From the NCBI GenBank assembly GCA_947501695.1, contig CANMWO010000004.1, forward strand, positions 82,733 through 146,732: a stretch of DNA of 64,000 bases. The letters run 5' to 3'. Below are positions 18,582-27,009 of this stretch, one piece after another. Under the pieces are notes generated by a model. It searched no databases, was not told the DNA's origin, and worked only from the letters and a program-made list of their open reading frames with translations. Every line of letters begins with the position of its first letter. Position 1 is the stretch's first letter. The DNA is from an uncultured Sphingomonadaceae bacterium. GTDB lineage: Bacteria; Pseudomonadota; Alphaproteobacteria; Sphingomonadales; Sphingomonadaceae. Made by a program: the position numbers and the translations under genes.

Positions 18582-20051
18582 ATGTCCATACAGGCTGCTA
18601 CAAAACGAGCGCTTCTTTTGGGAGGTGGTCTCGCCGCCTCGCTTTGTGCTGTTCCAGCAGCTGCTGAAGAAGCGATAAGCGAGGGCGCCGGTGTCGAAAC
18701 CGCAGTGGATAATATCGTTCCGGTATCGACGTCCCTGACATCAACGCCGAAATGCGATGCAACCGGCACATGTCGTTTTCAGATTACACCGGCCCAGCTG
18801 CTGGCCAAGGCCGAAGCTTTGGTCCACGCAAAGCAATATGATCGTGCCCTTCCCCTCATCGAAGCTTTGGGGCAGGTGCCGGACCTGCGGATGCAACAGC
18901 AGTTTCTGGCCGGATATATTGCTGTGGAAACAGGTGACCTGAAGAAAGCGATCAGGACATTCCGTTCAATTCTTGACGACAATCCCGGACAAACCCGGGT
19001 GCGACTGGAACTGGCTCGTACCTATTTATTGAGCGGCAAAGAAGCGAGCGCGGATTATCATTTTCGTCTCGCCCAAAATGACGACAATCTGCCCGATGAA
19101 ATTTCACGGACCATCCGCAATACCCGCAGCATACTCAGGGATCAGCGCGTTTGGCGGTTCAGCTTCGATTTCGGCTTTGCTCCGGACACCAATATTAACG
19201 GTGCAACTAATGCTGAAACCATCGATGTGAATTTTGGCGCTATTTTCCCGGTCCTCGGAGACGCGCAAGGCGAACTGGAGCTGGACGAAAACGCACGGCA
19301 AAAATCAGGTATCGGACAGATCGCAGGTTTTTCAGGCGGCGTTAGGCTAAAGGCAAGCGATAAGCTCGCTTTCCTTTTCGATGCCGACAGCAAGGTTATC
19401 AATTATCAAGGCAAGACCGCCGATGATATTGTCGGTCAAATCGCTATCGGTCCGGAACTGCGCATTGCGCGTTATGCCAGCGTGTCCCTGCAGGCGGTCG
19501 GCCAGCAACGCTGGTTTGGCGGCAAGCTCGCTACCCGAGAATATGGCGCACGGGTTGGCTTTCAAGCCGCTCTTAGCCAAGGGCAACGGGTAGGCATCGA
19601 ACTGGACGGTCGCCGGAAAGACTCCAAGCTAAGCGACAGCTTTAGCGGTTGGCAATTGGGCGCAAATGTAACTTATGAACATTTGATCGGCAAATCACTG
19701 ATCGCATCCGCCAGCATTTTTGGTCGCCGCGATCTACTGACTTCTGACGCCTTTTCCAGCACCAACTATGGCGTAAATCTGGGAATAGGCGGGGAACTAC
19801 CATTTGGTTTGAATGCCGGTATTTCCGGTAGCATTAGCCGCTCCACCTTTGACGAGGCAATCGCGCTATATTCAACCGAAACGCGCAAAGATTGGCGGAG
19901 CTTCGGTCGTGCCTATATTGGTAGCCGCCAAATCAAGTTTCTCGGCTTCTCACCGTCAGTTGACTATAATTATTCTCGGGTGGACAGCAATTATGATCTG
20001 TATCAGATGAACCGCCACCGTGTTAATTTCAAACTCGCCAAGTTTTTCTGA
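18582..20051 (+). CDS. Slam-type surface lipoprotein assembly modulator (TPR plus outer-membrane barrel)
   Basis: 489 residues. Signal peptide (~1-28), a periplasmic TPR region (~60-190, ALPLIEALGQVPDLRMQQQF ... AIRTFRSILDDNPGQTRVRL), then a beta-barrel of DUF560/Slam type beginning near RFSFDFGFAPDTNINGAT and ending in Phe (RHRVNFKLAKFF), the usual outer-membrane sorting end. Slam proteins (type XI secretion) move specific lipoproteins across the outer membrane. The substrate is almost certainly the preceding gene, nine bases upstream. Both genes interrupt the purC-purS block. Confidence 0.87.
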   Translation: MSIQAATKRALLLGGGLAASLCAVPAAAEEAISEGAGVETAVDNIVPVSTSLTSTPKCDATGTCRFQITPAQLLAKAEALVHAKQYDRALPLIEALGQVPDLRMQQQFLAGYIAVETGDLKKAIRTFRSILDDNPGQTRVRLELARTYLLSGKEASADYHFRLAQNDDNLPDEISRTIRNTRSILRDQRVWRFSFDFGFAPDTNINGATNAETIDVNFGAIFPVLGDAQGELELDENARQKSGIGQIAGFSGGVRLKASDKLAFLFDADSKVINYQGKTADDIVGQIAIGPELRIARYASVSLQAVGQQRWFGGKLATREYGARVGFQAALSQGQRVGIELDGRRKDSKLSDSFSGWQLGANVTYEHLIGKSLIASASIFGRRDLLTSDAFSSTNYGVNLGIGGELPFGLNAGISGSISRSTFDEAIALYSTETRKDWRSFGRAYIGSRQIKFLGFSPSVDYNYSRVDSNYDLYQMNRHRVNFKLAKFF

Positions 20052-20168
20052 TTACAGCGGGCTTACGACGATGATTCACCTCATCGCCTGACAACCACCT
20101 CTTGCTCCTTGCCACGACCGCGCTATAGGAAACAGCGCAGCATGTCGGCCATCGGAAAAGCGAGATCC

Positions 20169-20423
20169 ATGAAGATAAGAATATTTGTGACACTGAAAAA
20201 TGGTGTCCTCGACCCCCAGGGAAAAGCCATTCACCACGCTTTGGAAAGCCTTGACTTCAAAGGCGTGAACGATGTGCGCGCAGGCAAGCTCATCGAACTG
20301 GATGTTGATGATGGTACAAGCGATAGCGATATTGAAAAAATGTGCGAGAAATTGCTCGCCAATACCGTCATCGAGAATTTTGAAATCGAAAAACTGACCG
20401 ATCAAGCGATAGAAGAAGTCTGA
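20169..20423 (+). CDS. purS: Phosphoribosylformylglycinamidine synthase subunit PurS
   Basis: 84 residues when started at ATG 20169, the normal size; in-frame ATGs further up give an unlikely Arg-rich tail. The sequence MKIRIFVTLKNGVLDPQGKA and the GVNDVRAGKLIEL strand are typical. PurS bridges PurQ and PurL in the FGAM synthase complex. purQ follows three bases later. Confidence 0.95.
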   Translation: MKIRIFVTLKNGVLDPQGKAIHHALESLDFKGVNDVRAGKLIELDVDDGTSDSDIEKMCEKLLANTVIENFEIEKLTDQAIEEV

Positions 20424-20426
20424 CCG

Positions 20427-21083
20427 ATGAAATCTGCTGTTCTTGTTTTCCCTGGCTCCAACTGCGATCGCGATATGGCTGTTGCGCTGGAAACGGTAAC
20501 CGGGGAAAAACCTCATATGGTTTGGCACGGCGATAGCGCCCTGCCCGATGGTCTTGATATTATCGCCATACCGGGCGGCTTTTCCTACGGTGATTATTTG
20601 CGGTCTGGAGCTATGGCTTCAAGAGCGAATATTATCGGCTCAGTTTTACAAGCCGCAGAAAAGGGCGTTAAAGTGCTTGGTGTCTGTAATGGCTTCCAGA
20701 TATTGACGGAAATAGGTCTGTTGCCAGGCGCATTGATGCGAAATGAAAATATTGATTTTGTCTGCAAGGACGTCGGTCTCTCCGTTGCAAAGTCCAACTC
20801 TGTTTTCACATCTGGCTATGAAAAGGGTCAGTCAATTACCATTCCAGTGGCCCATCATGATGGCAATTATTTTGCGGATGATGTTAGCTTGAACAGTCTG
20901 GAAGATAATGACCAGATAGCTTTTCGCTATGCTGAAAATATCAATGGATCAGCGCGCAATATTGCCGGCATTTTCAACGCAAAGGGCAATGTGCTGGGCA
21001 TGATGCCGCATCCCGAACGCGCCGTTGATATCAAACATGGCGGAACTGATGGCTTGCGACTTTTCCAGAGCCTGTTGGGCTGA
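20427..21083 (+). CDS. purQ: Phosphoribosylformylglycinamidine synthase subunit PurQ (glutaminase)
   Basis: 218 residues. Class I glutamine amidotransferase with nucleophile Cys87 in [11 protein letters not shown], the oxyanion segment [11 protein letters not shown], and the His-Glu pair in [10 protein letters not shown]. It supplies ammonia to PurL. It is coupled to purS. purL itself is not in the window. The gene converges on the AHH-type gene, with only eight bases between stops. Confidence 0.97.
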   Translation: MKSAVLVFPGSNCDRDMAVALETVTGEKPHMVWHGDSALPDGLDIIAIPGGFSYGDYLRSGAMASRANIIGSVLQAAEKGVKVLGVCNGFQILTEIGLLPGALMRNENIDFVCKDVGLSVAKSNSVFTSGYEKGQSITIPVAHHDGNYFADDVSLNSLEDNDQIAFRYAENINGSARNIAGIFNAKGNVLGMMPHPERAVDIKHGGTDGLRLFQSLLG

Positions 21084-21091
21084 TCGGACCT

Positions 21092-21592
21092 TTATTTCAC
21101 GGGCGGCCATTGTGTTTGAATCGACAGTATATCGATACAGGCATCCAAATCTCTGAACGCTGCTGAAGATGGACCTGGATCCCTTTTGTTGAGACGAAGC
21201 CTCGCCAAGCCATTGCCGACCAAAGCCCTCCGAAGGGTTAGCTGTAACAAATTAATTCTGAATCGGAAAAAAGTCTGACGCTGGTTACTGTTTGCGATCT
21301 TGTCACTTAGCCTGATAATTAGAAGCAAACGATCAATAACCAGTTCGTTATAGCGTGGGTGTGGTCCGCGATGGAGCGGGCGCCCTGTTTCCCAGGCCAT
21401 TTGCTCGCTTGAAGGCAGCAAAATACCGTTTTTGTCAAAATTGTTAAAATCAAATCCACCAGATATCCGATTATTCAACGGCGTAACAACATCCGCTATC
21501 GACGCCACCTGCAATGGTATCAGATGATGGCGTTGATAGTGCGGGTTATAGTCGTCCGTATTTTTCCGGTTTATCTTTGAAAAGTGGGTCAT
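21092..21592 (-). CDS. AHH-type nuclease-like protein
   Basis: 166 residues from ATG 21592, which has AAGAAGG just upstream; the frame could open 42 bases earlier. The core YQRHHLIPLQVA plus FDFNNFDKNGILLPSS and the following RGPHPRYNE is characteristic of the AHH group of HNH/endonuclease VII-like domains, which are usually toxin tips of polymorphic secretion systems. Here the domain stands alone with no visible secretion domain or adjacent immunity gene. Nuclease activity is inference. It is not a known purine-operon component. Confidence 0.72.
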   Translation of the reverse strand: MTHFSKINRKNTDDYNPHYQRHHLIPLQVASIADVVTPLNNRISGGFDFNNFDKNGILLPSSEQMAWETGRPLHRGPHPRYNELVIDRLLLIIRLSDKIANSNQRQTFFRFRINLLQLTLRRALVGNGLARLRLNKRDPGPSSAAFRDLDACIDILSIQTQWPPVK

Positions 21593-21736
21593 GACCTTCT
21601 TGGATAAGAAGGATGAATCGGGCCACGCCGTCAAGTACCAATGGCTCCATCAGCTGACAGAAACGGCAATCCTATTCGGCAGAGAAAGAGGCGGAATACC
21701 AAGCACAGCCCACAAACCACAAAAAAAAGGGCCGGT

Positions 21737-21763
21737 CCGAAGACCAGCCCTTTTCATTAAGTC
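21737..21763 (-). terminator. Rho-independent terminator of the OmpA-like gene
   Basis: On the minus strand GGGCTGGTC-TTCG-GACCGGCCC is a nine-pair stem (one G-U) with a stable tetraloop, followed by a run of T. It lies 15-40 bases after the OmpA-like stop. Confidence 0.85.
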
Positions 21764-21777
21764 GCTATTGAAAGCTA

Positions 21778-22884
21778 TTAGTTACCTGAACCAGGACCAT
21801 ATTGAATGGTCACGTTCCGGTTTTGTGGCTCACGAACACCATCTGCGGTTTCAACGCGAGGACGCGATTCACCGAAGGCTTCGCTAGACATCACGCCGCC
21901 GCTGATACCGCGTGATTCGAGATATGCCCGAACCGAAGCGTTACGACGTTGTGATAGGCCAACATTGTAGCTAGCTGAACCAGATTTATCGGCGTTACCA
22001 GCCAACATAACCTGAGCATTTCCACAATCACCATATGCTGTGACTGCATTGTCCAGAACTGTAGCAGCTTCTGGTGTGATGTCTGACTGATCCCAGTCAA
22101 AGAACACAATATACGGTCCAGGTGCACACACTGACGCCGGTGGAGGCGGTGGTGGTGGTGGTGGTGGAGGCGGTGGTGGTGGAGGCGGTGGAGGCGGTGG
22201 TGCATCCGGTTCGCCGCCGAAGTTGTAGATCAAGCTACCCAAGATCGAATGCGTACGCAAACGGGTGCTTACATCGTTACCAACTTGGTCAACAAGGTCA
22301 ATCTTGTCAGCATTGAAGAAACGATATTTAAGACCAACGTCCCAGCTATCGCTCAATGGCGCGCGGATACCCGCAATTGCCTGCCAAGCGAAACCAGTGT
22401 CCGAATCATCAAGATAGGGACCAGCGAAAATATTGGTAATCTCAGTACGAGCTACACCAACACCGCCGCCAACAAAGCCTTGAATGCCGTCATCATCGCC
22501 AAAATCAAGCAAGCCGTTGAGCATGAAGCTCAAAGCGTTGACTTCGCCGTTTATAGGCGTGGTACCAGCAAATGAACCGGATCCATTGGCATTGCTAGGA
22601 ATGCCAGGTGCGCCGACTTGCAGACGATCAGCCGCTGCTGATTTATAAGCAACTTCTGTTTCCAGACGGAAACCGCCGAAGTCATAACCGACAATACCAT
22701 CGAAATCATAACCAGCATCGTGGTCAACTTCTGACGCATTACTATTTGCACCGATATCGGATGTAATATCTTCAACCAGCATCGCGCCGCCTTCTACGCC
22801 CACATACCACTGGCCATCACGGGCCAGAGCAGGTGAAGCGAGCGCCGTGGAGGCAAGCGCCAATCCTATGGCAAGCTTCCGCAT
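21778..22884 (-). CDS. OmpA-family outer-membrane protein with polyproline linker
   Basis: 368 residues. Signal peptide ending ASPALA-RD, an eight-strand OmpA/Omp25-like barrel (~22-225, YVGVEGGAMLVEDI), a linker of about 21 consecutive prolines (encoded at 22138-22200), and a peptidoglycan-binding OmpA C-terminal domain (FFDWDQSDITPEA ... LSQRRNASVRAYLESRG). It anchors the outer membrane to the cell wall. It has its own promoter candidate and a strong terminator. Confidence 0.93.
   Translation of the reverse strand: MRKLAIGLALASTALASPALARDGQWYVGVEGGAMLVEDITSDIGANSNASEVDHDAGYDFDGIVGYDFGGFRLETEVAYKSAAADRLQVGAPGIPSNANGSGSFAGTTPINGEVNALSFMLNGLLDFGDDDGIQGFVGGGVGVARTEITNIFAGPYLDDSDTGFAWQAIAGIRAPLSDSWDVGLKYRFFNADKIDLVDQVGNDVSTRLRTHSILGSLIYNFGGEPDAPPPPPPPPPPPPPPPPPPPPPASVCAPGPYIVFFDWDQSDITPEAATVLDNAVTAYGDCGNAQVMLAGNADKSGSASYNVGLSQRRNASVRAYLESRGISGGVMSSEAFGESRPRVETADGVREPQNRNVTIQYGPGSGN
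22138..22200 (-). repeat. Proline-codon minisatellite in the OmpA-like gene
   Basis: 63 bases made only of CCA, CCG and CCT codons in a partly periodic order. Such tracts change length by slippage, always in frame here. Confidence 0.85.
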
Positions 22885-22924
22885 TTATATTCCCCTTCTC
22901 ATTTAGGTTCTGAATTCACGGCGC

Positions 22925-22953
22925 TTTGTAACCTGTCGCCCAAGGCAGTGCAA
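22925..22953 (-). promoter_or_regulatory. Candidate promoter of the OmpA-like gene
   Basis: On the minus strand TTGCAC, a 17-base spacer and TACAAA, about 40 bases before the start codon. Moderate match to sigma-70. Confidence 0.42.
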
Positions 22954-23067
22954 GCTGACAAATCGCATAACTGTTGCGAAAATGTCGCCATTTTCGTGGT
23001 TTAGGCTAAAAAATGGCCTCTAAGGTGCTGCAAACAGGGTAAATTGTGAGACGGAATCATAATCAAC

Positions 23068-23520
23068 TTAGGGAATTTGAGGCAGAATCGCTGCTTTTCT
23101 TAAAACCAACAATATCGAATCAATCGCGGACCGGGCCTCAAAATCAATATTTGGCCCACCCGACGGCGGAGCAATCGTTTCGACAAACTGCCAGTCGCCG
23201 TCCTGATATATTGCTGACCGCTTGTTTTCCGTTACGATAATCTTCATTGATTCCTGCGGTTTAATGAAATGCCATCCCCCATCTGACCAACCGGCAATCT
23301 CGCCATCCTTGCCGCTCCATTCCGCGACAGCGGCATGACCAACCAGCCAACATTGGCCCACCATCGGCGATATAGATTGCGGATCATCCGCCACAGCTTG
23401 AACCGTCGGGTGAATTAAGAAATCAAGTAAAATGAGCGCTTCATTGTGAAAAAGCTCCTTATGTGCCTGTCCCGTCGCCAGTAAGGGCAATGCAAAACGG
23501 GCTGTCTCAAATAATGCCAT
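23068..23520 (-). CDS. DUF2793 protein at the end of the GTA cluster
   Basis: 150 residues from ATG 23520, preceded by AAAGGAAAA; the longer frame upstream overlaps the preceding gene and is rejected. The start ALFETARFALPLLATGQAHK and the central WLVGHAAVAEWSGKDGEIAG are typical of DUF2793, a small family often found after the tail genes of phages and GTA-like clusters. It is likely a tail-tip or fibre accessory protein. It lies 43 bases after the gp15-like gene. Confidence 0.82.
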   Translation of the reverse strand: MALFETARFALPLLATGQAHKELFHNEALILLDFLIHPTVQAVADDPQSISPMVGQCWLVGHAAVAEWSGKDGEIAGWSDGGWHFIKPQESMKIIVTENKRSAIYQDGDWQFVETIAPPSGGPNIDFEARSAIDSILLVLRKAAILPQIP

Positions 23521-23563
23521 TGGTTTTCCTTTGAGTAAATGTGCTGACGTCGAAATTTCTCGG

Positions 23564-25756
23564 CTATATTGCGACAGCAAAATATAAGGGATCAGAGATA
23601 TTATGACTGCCGACCTGCCGCACCTCCAGATCCAAGGTGGCGGCACCAGAATCGCGATGGTCCTGAACCTGCTCTGCTGGAATAGTGATTGATGGTTGCA
23701 TTTGCTCAAGCGTCACATTCGACCCTATCGTAACGCGGTATCGTTCAGTCTCTTCCGCCAATGGTGTTTCGATATTATCGGGCCAAGTAAGACCCGCACG
23801 CGACCGCCGGGTCCAGCTGATTTCTACATCACCCTGCACGTTAAGAACATGGCGCGGATGGACCGGAGACCAGGGCTTCAATGCTCGGCCCGGCGCGTCA
23901 ATCAAGCGCAATACGGGCGCCTCATCTCCTCTGCCGATTGCTGAGACCTGAAAGGGAAGAAAGGATGTATAGTGACGTGTATCGATTTCGGTCAGGCCGG
24001 AACCATCGAGCAAGATAAAATCTTCGCCAGCAATATGGCGATCAATCTCCCTCTCTGTCCCGCCCAAACCTCTCAATATATAGGATAGCAGATAGCGGCC
24101 ATCTCCCATCGGTTCAGCAAAACCAAACTGAATGATCTCCGCGCCAATAGCGGCTATATTGTTTCCGCTCCAAAGTTGCGCCTTGTCCGCGTCGTTGAGG
24201 ATCATGCTACGATTATGCATTTGCACTAACAACTTGTTCTTGCGATCAATAATATGACGGCCACTCGGGCGGAGCGGTTCTAGCGAGGTTCCCATTATCG
24301 CGGGCGCGGGTATCTGCCCTATCAATGCGTTACCTCCGCCGCTTGCAAATAGCTGCGCATTTCGCCAACCAAGATCGCCAGCCGCGGCGGCATAGAGCCT
24401 TGCGCTATCGGACACTTGAGTCGGCGCATCGACCGCAAATGGCAGATCGACCAAAGCCAGGCGCGTGATTCCCGCTAGAGCATCAATCTCCTTTATCGGA
24501 CGACCATTATCCGTTGGTCGATCCGCAACCGTTAGGCTGCTCATCGCTTTCGACAAGCCTAGCACAATGCCCAAGTGGTTTAACTCCCAGTTGCGAACTA
24601 TCCAGATATCCTCGCTATCGTCAATTCGGACGAAGGTCCCGGGCGTTGCAGACTGTCCTGCTCTTAGGATATGGACCTGCGCGGTTACACGCTCCTGATA
24701 GAGCGACCTTAATTTAGCCTGTGCGATTTTCTTGGCTTGCGATGCTGGTATGGCCGCTGGAAAGTCGCGATTAAGCACCACCCGGCTTTGTCCGGGACGA
24801 AAGGCATTTTGCAACCCTGATTGATAATCCCGCGCTGGCTCATAATAGCGCAACCCATATTGCCGGGGCAGTTTTGTTTCTGGCAATATTTGGGTTTCTG
24901 CTCTTTCGACAGGCTGGCCATTCCGACTGGACAAAATTGAGTCGCCGAGCGGAACAGTCTCTGAGCTAGCTTGAAGTTCGCGTGGCTTCGCCTCTATACT
25001 GCGCGATGAACTAGGCTGATATGACAGCGAAAAATTGTCACTGATCGCGTCCAAAACCGTTCGGCGATCTTGGCCGCCAGCAGCAAATCCGTGCAACGTC
25101 TCATCCAAAGTAGCCGTGATTCTATGTCCCGAAATATCTTCGATAATCGCGGCAAGGCTAATCGTACCGTCATCGGCAATCACCTCAAAGGTCAGGGACG
25201 GGATACGATTGCCATAGTCAGTTAAATCCATATCCTCGAAGACTGCTAGCGCGGCCCCCCGATAAGCCGGTGTTCCTGCCTCGGCCTCAACGCTGGCAAT
25301 CAAGCCGTCGACAGATTGATCTTCATGGCCCCGATAAAAGCGGAAACCGGTTTCGGTTTTGAAATCGCCCGCGCTGCCACGCAAGATTTTGCCGTCGGCC
25401 CATATCCGGCCTATGTTTTTAATGCTCCTGCTCGACAGTGCTACGGCCAGACAGGCGGAATAACTATAGGTCGTGCTCTTCGGGCGCCCCTTTCCGCCAC
25501 CCTGCGATTCTCGCGTTTCCTTGAGATCGGTCGCCCAGATCACCGTCCCAGCCACACGCATTTTACCAAAAATACGCGGGATTTGTGATCCGTAGCTGGA
25601 CGTTTGCACGGCCAGTTCTTGCAAGCGCGGGACTTCCACAGCTTTCGGCTTGAACAGGATATTTTGATCGACTTGCTGTCCAAGCAGCCCGCCCAGCGCG
25701 CCGCCAAGAGGGCCGCCCAAGGCCGTGCCTACGGCAGTTAAAACTAACGTCGCCAT
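23564..25756 (-). CDS. GTA host-interaction/tail protein, gp15-like
   Basis: 730 residues. The N-terminus is Gly-rich (TALGGPLGGALGGLLGQQ). It then shows the phage-tail/baseplate core seen in the RcGTA gp15 family (SSYGSQIPRIFGKMRVAGTV, SACLAVALSSRSIKNIGRIW, ADGKILRG). Rhodobacter gp15 is about 1300 residues and carries a GTA-TIM domain; this version is shorter and appears to lack it. It should form the distal tail hub that contacts the recipient cell. It starts directly after the gp14 stop. Confidence 0.87.
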   Translation of the reverse strand: MATLVLTAVGTALGGPLGGALGGLLGQQVDQNILFKPKAVEVPRLQELAVQTSSYGSQIPRIFGKMRVAGTVIWATDLKETRESQGGGKGRPKSTTYSYSACLAVALSSRSIKNIGRIWADGKILRGSAGDFKTETGFRFYRGHEDQSVDGLIASVEAEAGTPAYRGAALAVFEDMDLTDYGNRIPSLTFEVIADDGTISLAAIIEDISGHRITATLDETLHGFAAGGQDRRTVLDAISDNFSLSYQPSSSRSIEAKPRELQASSETVPLGDSILSSRNGQPVERAETQILPETKLPRQYGLRYYEPARDYQSGLQNAFRPGQSRVVLNRDFPAAIPASQAKKIAQAKLRSLYQERVTAQVHILRAGQSATPGTFVRIDDSEDIWIVRNWELNHLGIVLGLSKAMSSLTVADRPTDNGRPIKEIDALAGITRLALVDLPFAVDAPTQVSDSARLYAAAAGDLGWRNAQLFASGGGNALIGQIPAPAIMGTSLEPLRPSGRHIIDRKNKLLVQMHNRSMILNDADKAQLWSGNNIAAIGAEIIQFGFAEPMGDGRYLLSYILRGLGGTEREIDRHIAGEDFILLDGSGLTEIDTRHYTSFLPFQVSAIGRGDEAPVLRLIDAPGRALKPWSPVHPRHVLNVQGDVEISWTRRSRAGLTWPDNIETPLAEETERYRVTIGSNVTLEQMQPSITIPAEQVQDHRDSGAATLDLEVRQVGSHNISDPLYFAVAI

Positions 25757-26188
25757 CTAGCCCTCCAAAATTCTAAAGATTGCTTCCGGCGGCCATTGCG
25801 GATCGCCGGGTGTAAAAACGACTTGGCCGAGACCGGCATGGGCATGGACAAACCCACCTTGCGTTTTCACCATCAGATGCCATTGGACGGGACTGGGCCG
25901 AACAAGCACAATATCGCCTTCTTGCGGCGGTTCATCGCTCGGTAGCCCAGTAAATCCGGCAAGCCTCATTACCGCCGATATCTGCTCCAGCGAGCCGCCG
26001 CGGATCGAATAGCCTGTTGGCACAGCGCAATTTATATCAGCCGCGCCGAGGCATTGCGCCGCGAGCCCGACGCAATCCAGCCCATGGTCGGCGCTGCGGC
26101 CGTGCAGCCGGAAATCACTGCCGCATAATTGCAGTGCCATCTCCGCGATCATCGCCGAACGGTCTGTTTCAAATGTATTGGATGTCAT
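25757..26188 (-). CDS. GTA NlpC/P60-type peptidase, gp14-like
   Basis: 143 residues. Papain-like NlpC/P60 fold with catalytic Cys39 in GLDCVGLAAQCLG and His about 104 in PVQWHLMVKT. In RcGTA this protein sits at the tail tip and is thought to cut recipient peptidoglycan. Two bases separate it from gp13, and it directly abuts gp15. Confidence 0.9.
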   Translation of the reverse strand: MTSNTFETDRSAMIAEMALQLCGSDFRLHGRSADHGLDCVGLAAQCLGAADINCAVPTGYSIRGGSLEQISAVMRLAGFTGLPSDEPPQEGDIVLVRPSPVQWHLMVKTQGGFVHAHAGLGQVVFTPGDPQWPPEAIFRILEG

Positions 26189-26190
26189 GG

Positions 26191-27009
26191 TCAGGCTCCC
26201 GGATAGCGAGTGAGCAGGTCATTGCCCGGCAAATAAGGCTCGCCGCGAAAATTGATGCTGTTGTGAAAATCGTCCCGGCAGGTCGCAAAATTCTTGTCGC
26301 AGCCGGCGGTGAGCAGCGCTCGGTCTCCCACGGCCACAGCCTGTGTCGGCTGGTCGGCCAGATGAATGCGATTGCCCTCGCCGTTGATCACCGCAAAGCT
26401 GAGCCCGCAATTTTTGCCGCTCAGCCAACGCAATTCACCATAGATATAATCAGCTGCCTTACCCCGCAGATCATTAAATTCGAGCTGCGATCCAACGATC
26501 TGTGTCAATCTCATCTCAGCTTGATACGCCGCCAGATTGACCTTGCATTGCGGGTTGCCCAAGCGCGCGCGGCAGGTCGGCGAGGTCATCGGCGCAAACG
26601 CCTCATCGAGAAAGGACGTCCCGCCAAGCATCTCCACCTGAAAGGCATTGCCGGACCGCGTAATCTCGCCAAATTCGCCGGTGATCAGAGGAAGCGCGTC
26701 GTCCTCCGGCTTTTCCCAATTCACCAACGATATATGTAACCGCGCGCCATTCCAGCGCCCGGCGATCAGGTCAGTTTCGGCTATGGCCGTGCTGGTCATC
26801 ACACCGGCTATATCGACACTGTCCATCTCTAAACTATCCGACAAGGCAATGGTTGAAGGGACCATCCCTGGCGCGGCGCGGTAGTGCAGGTTATCAATCA
26901 CCAGATCGCGGTCATGCGAGACAAAGCCGATGGTAACCCCATCCGCGCGCTCCAGCCGCCACGCATAGCAGCTCGTCGTCAGCGGCAGGTCGAGCCATAA
27001 CAGACTCAT
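26191..27009 (-). CDS. GTA tail protein, gp13-like (DUF2163)
   Basis: 272 residues. The N-terminal part (TSCYAWRLERADGVTIGFVS) and the Cys-bearing C-terminal part (CRARLGNPQCKVNLAAYQ ... LLTAGCDKNFATCRDDFHN) match the DUF2163/TIGR02218 family, which forms the tail-tip hub. The conserved Cys residues probably bind an iron-sulphur cluster, as reported for RcGTA tail components. It overlaps the end of gp12 by four bases (ATGA). Confidence 0.92.
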   Translation of the reverse strand: MSLLWLDLPLTTSCYAWRLERADGVTIGFVSHDRDLVIDNLHYRAAPGMVPSTIALSDSLEMDSVDIAGVMTSTAIAETDLIAGRWNGARLHISLVNWEKPEDDALPLITGEFGEITRSGNAFQVEMLGGTSFLDEAFAPMTSPTCRARLGNPQCKVNLAAYQAEMRLTQIVGSQLEFNDLRGKAADYIYGELRWLSGKNCGLSFAVINGEGNRIHLADQPTQAVAVGDRALLTAGCDKNFATCRDDFHNSINFRGEPYLPGNDLLTRYPGA

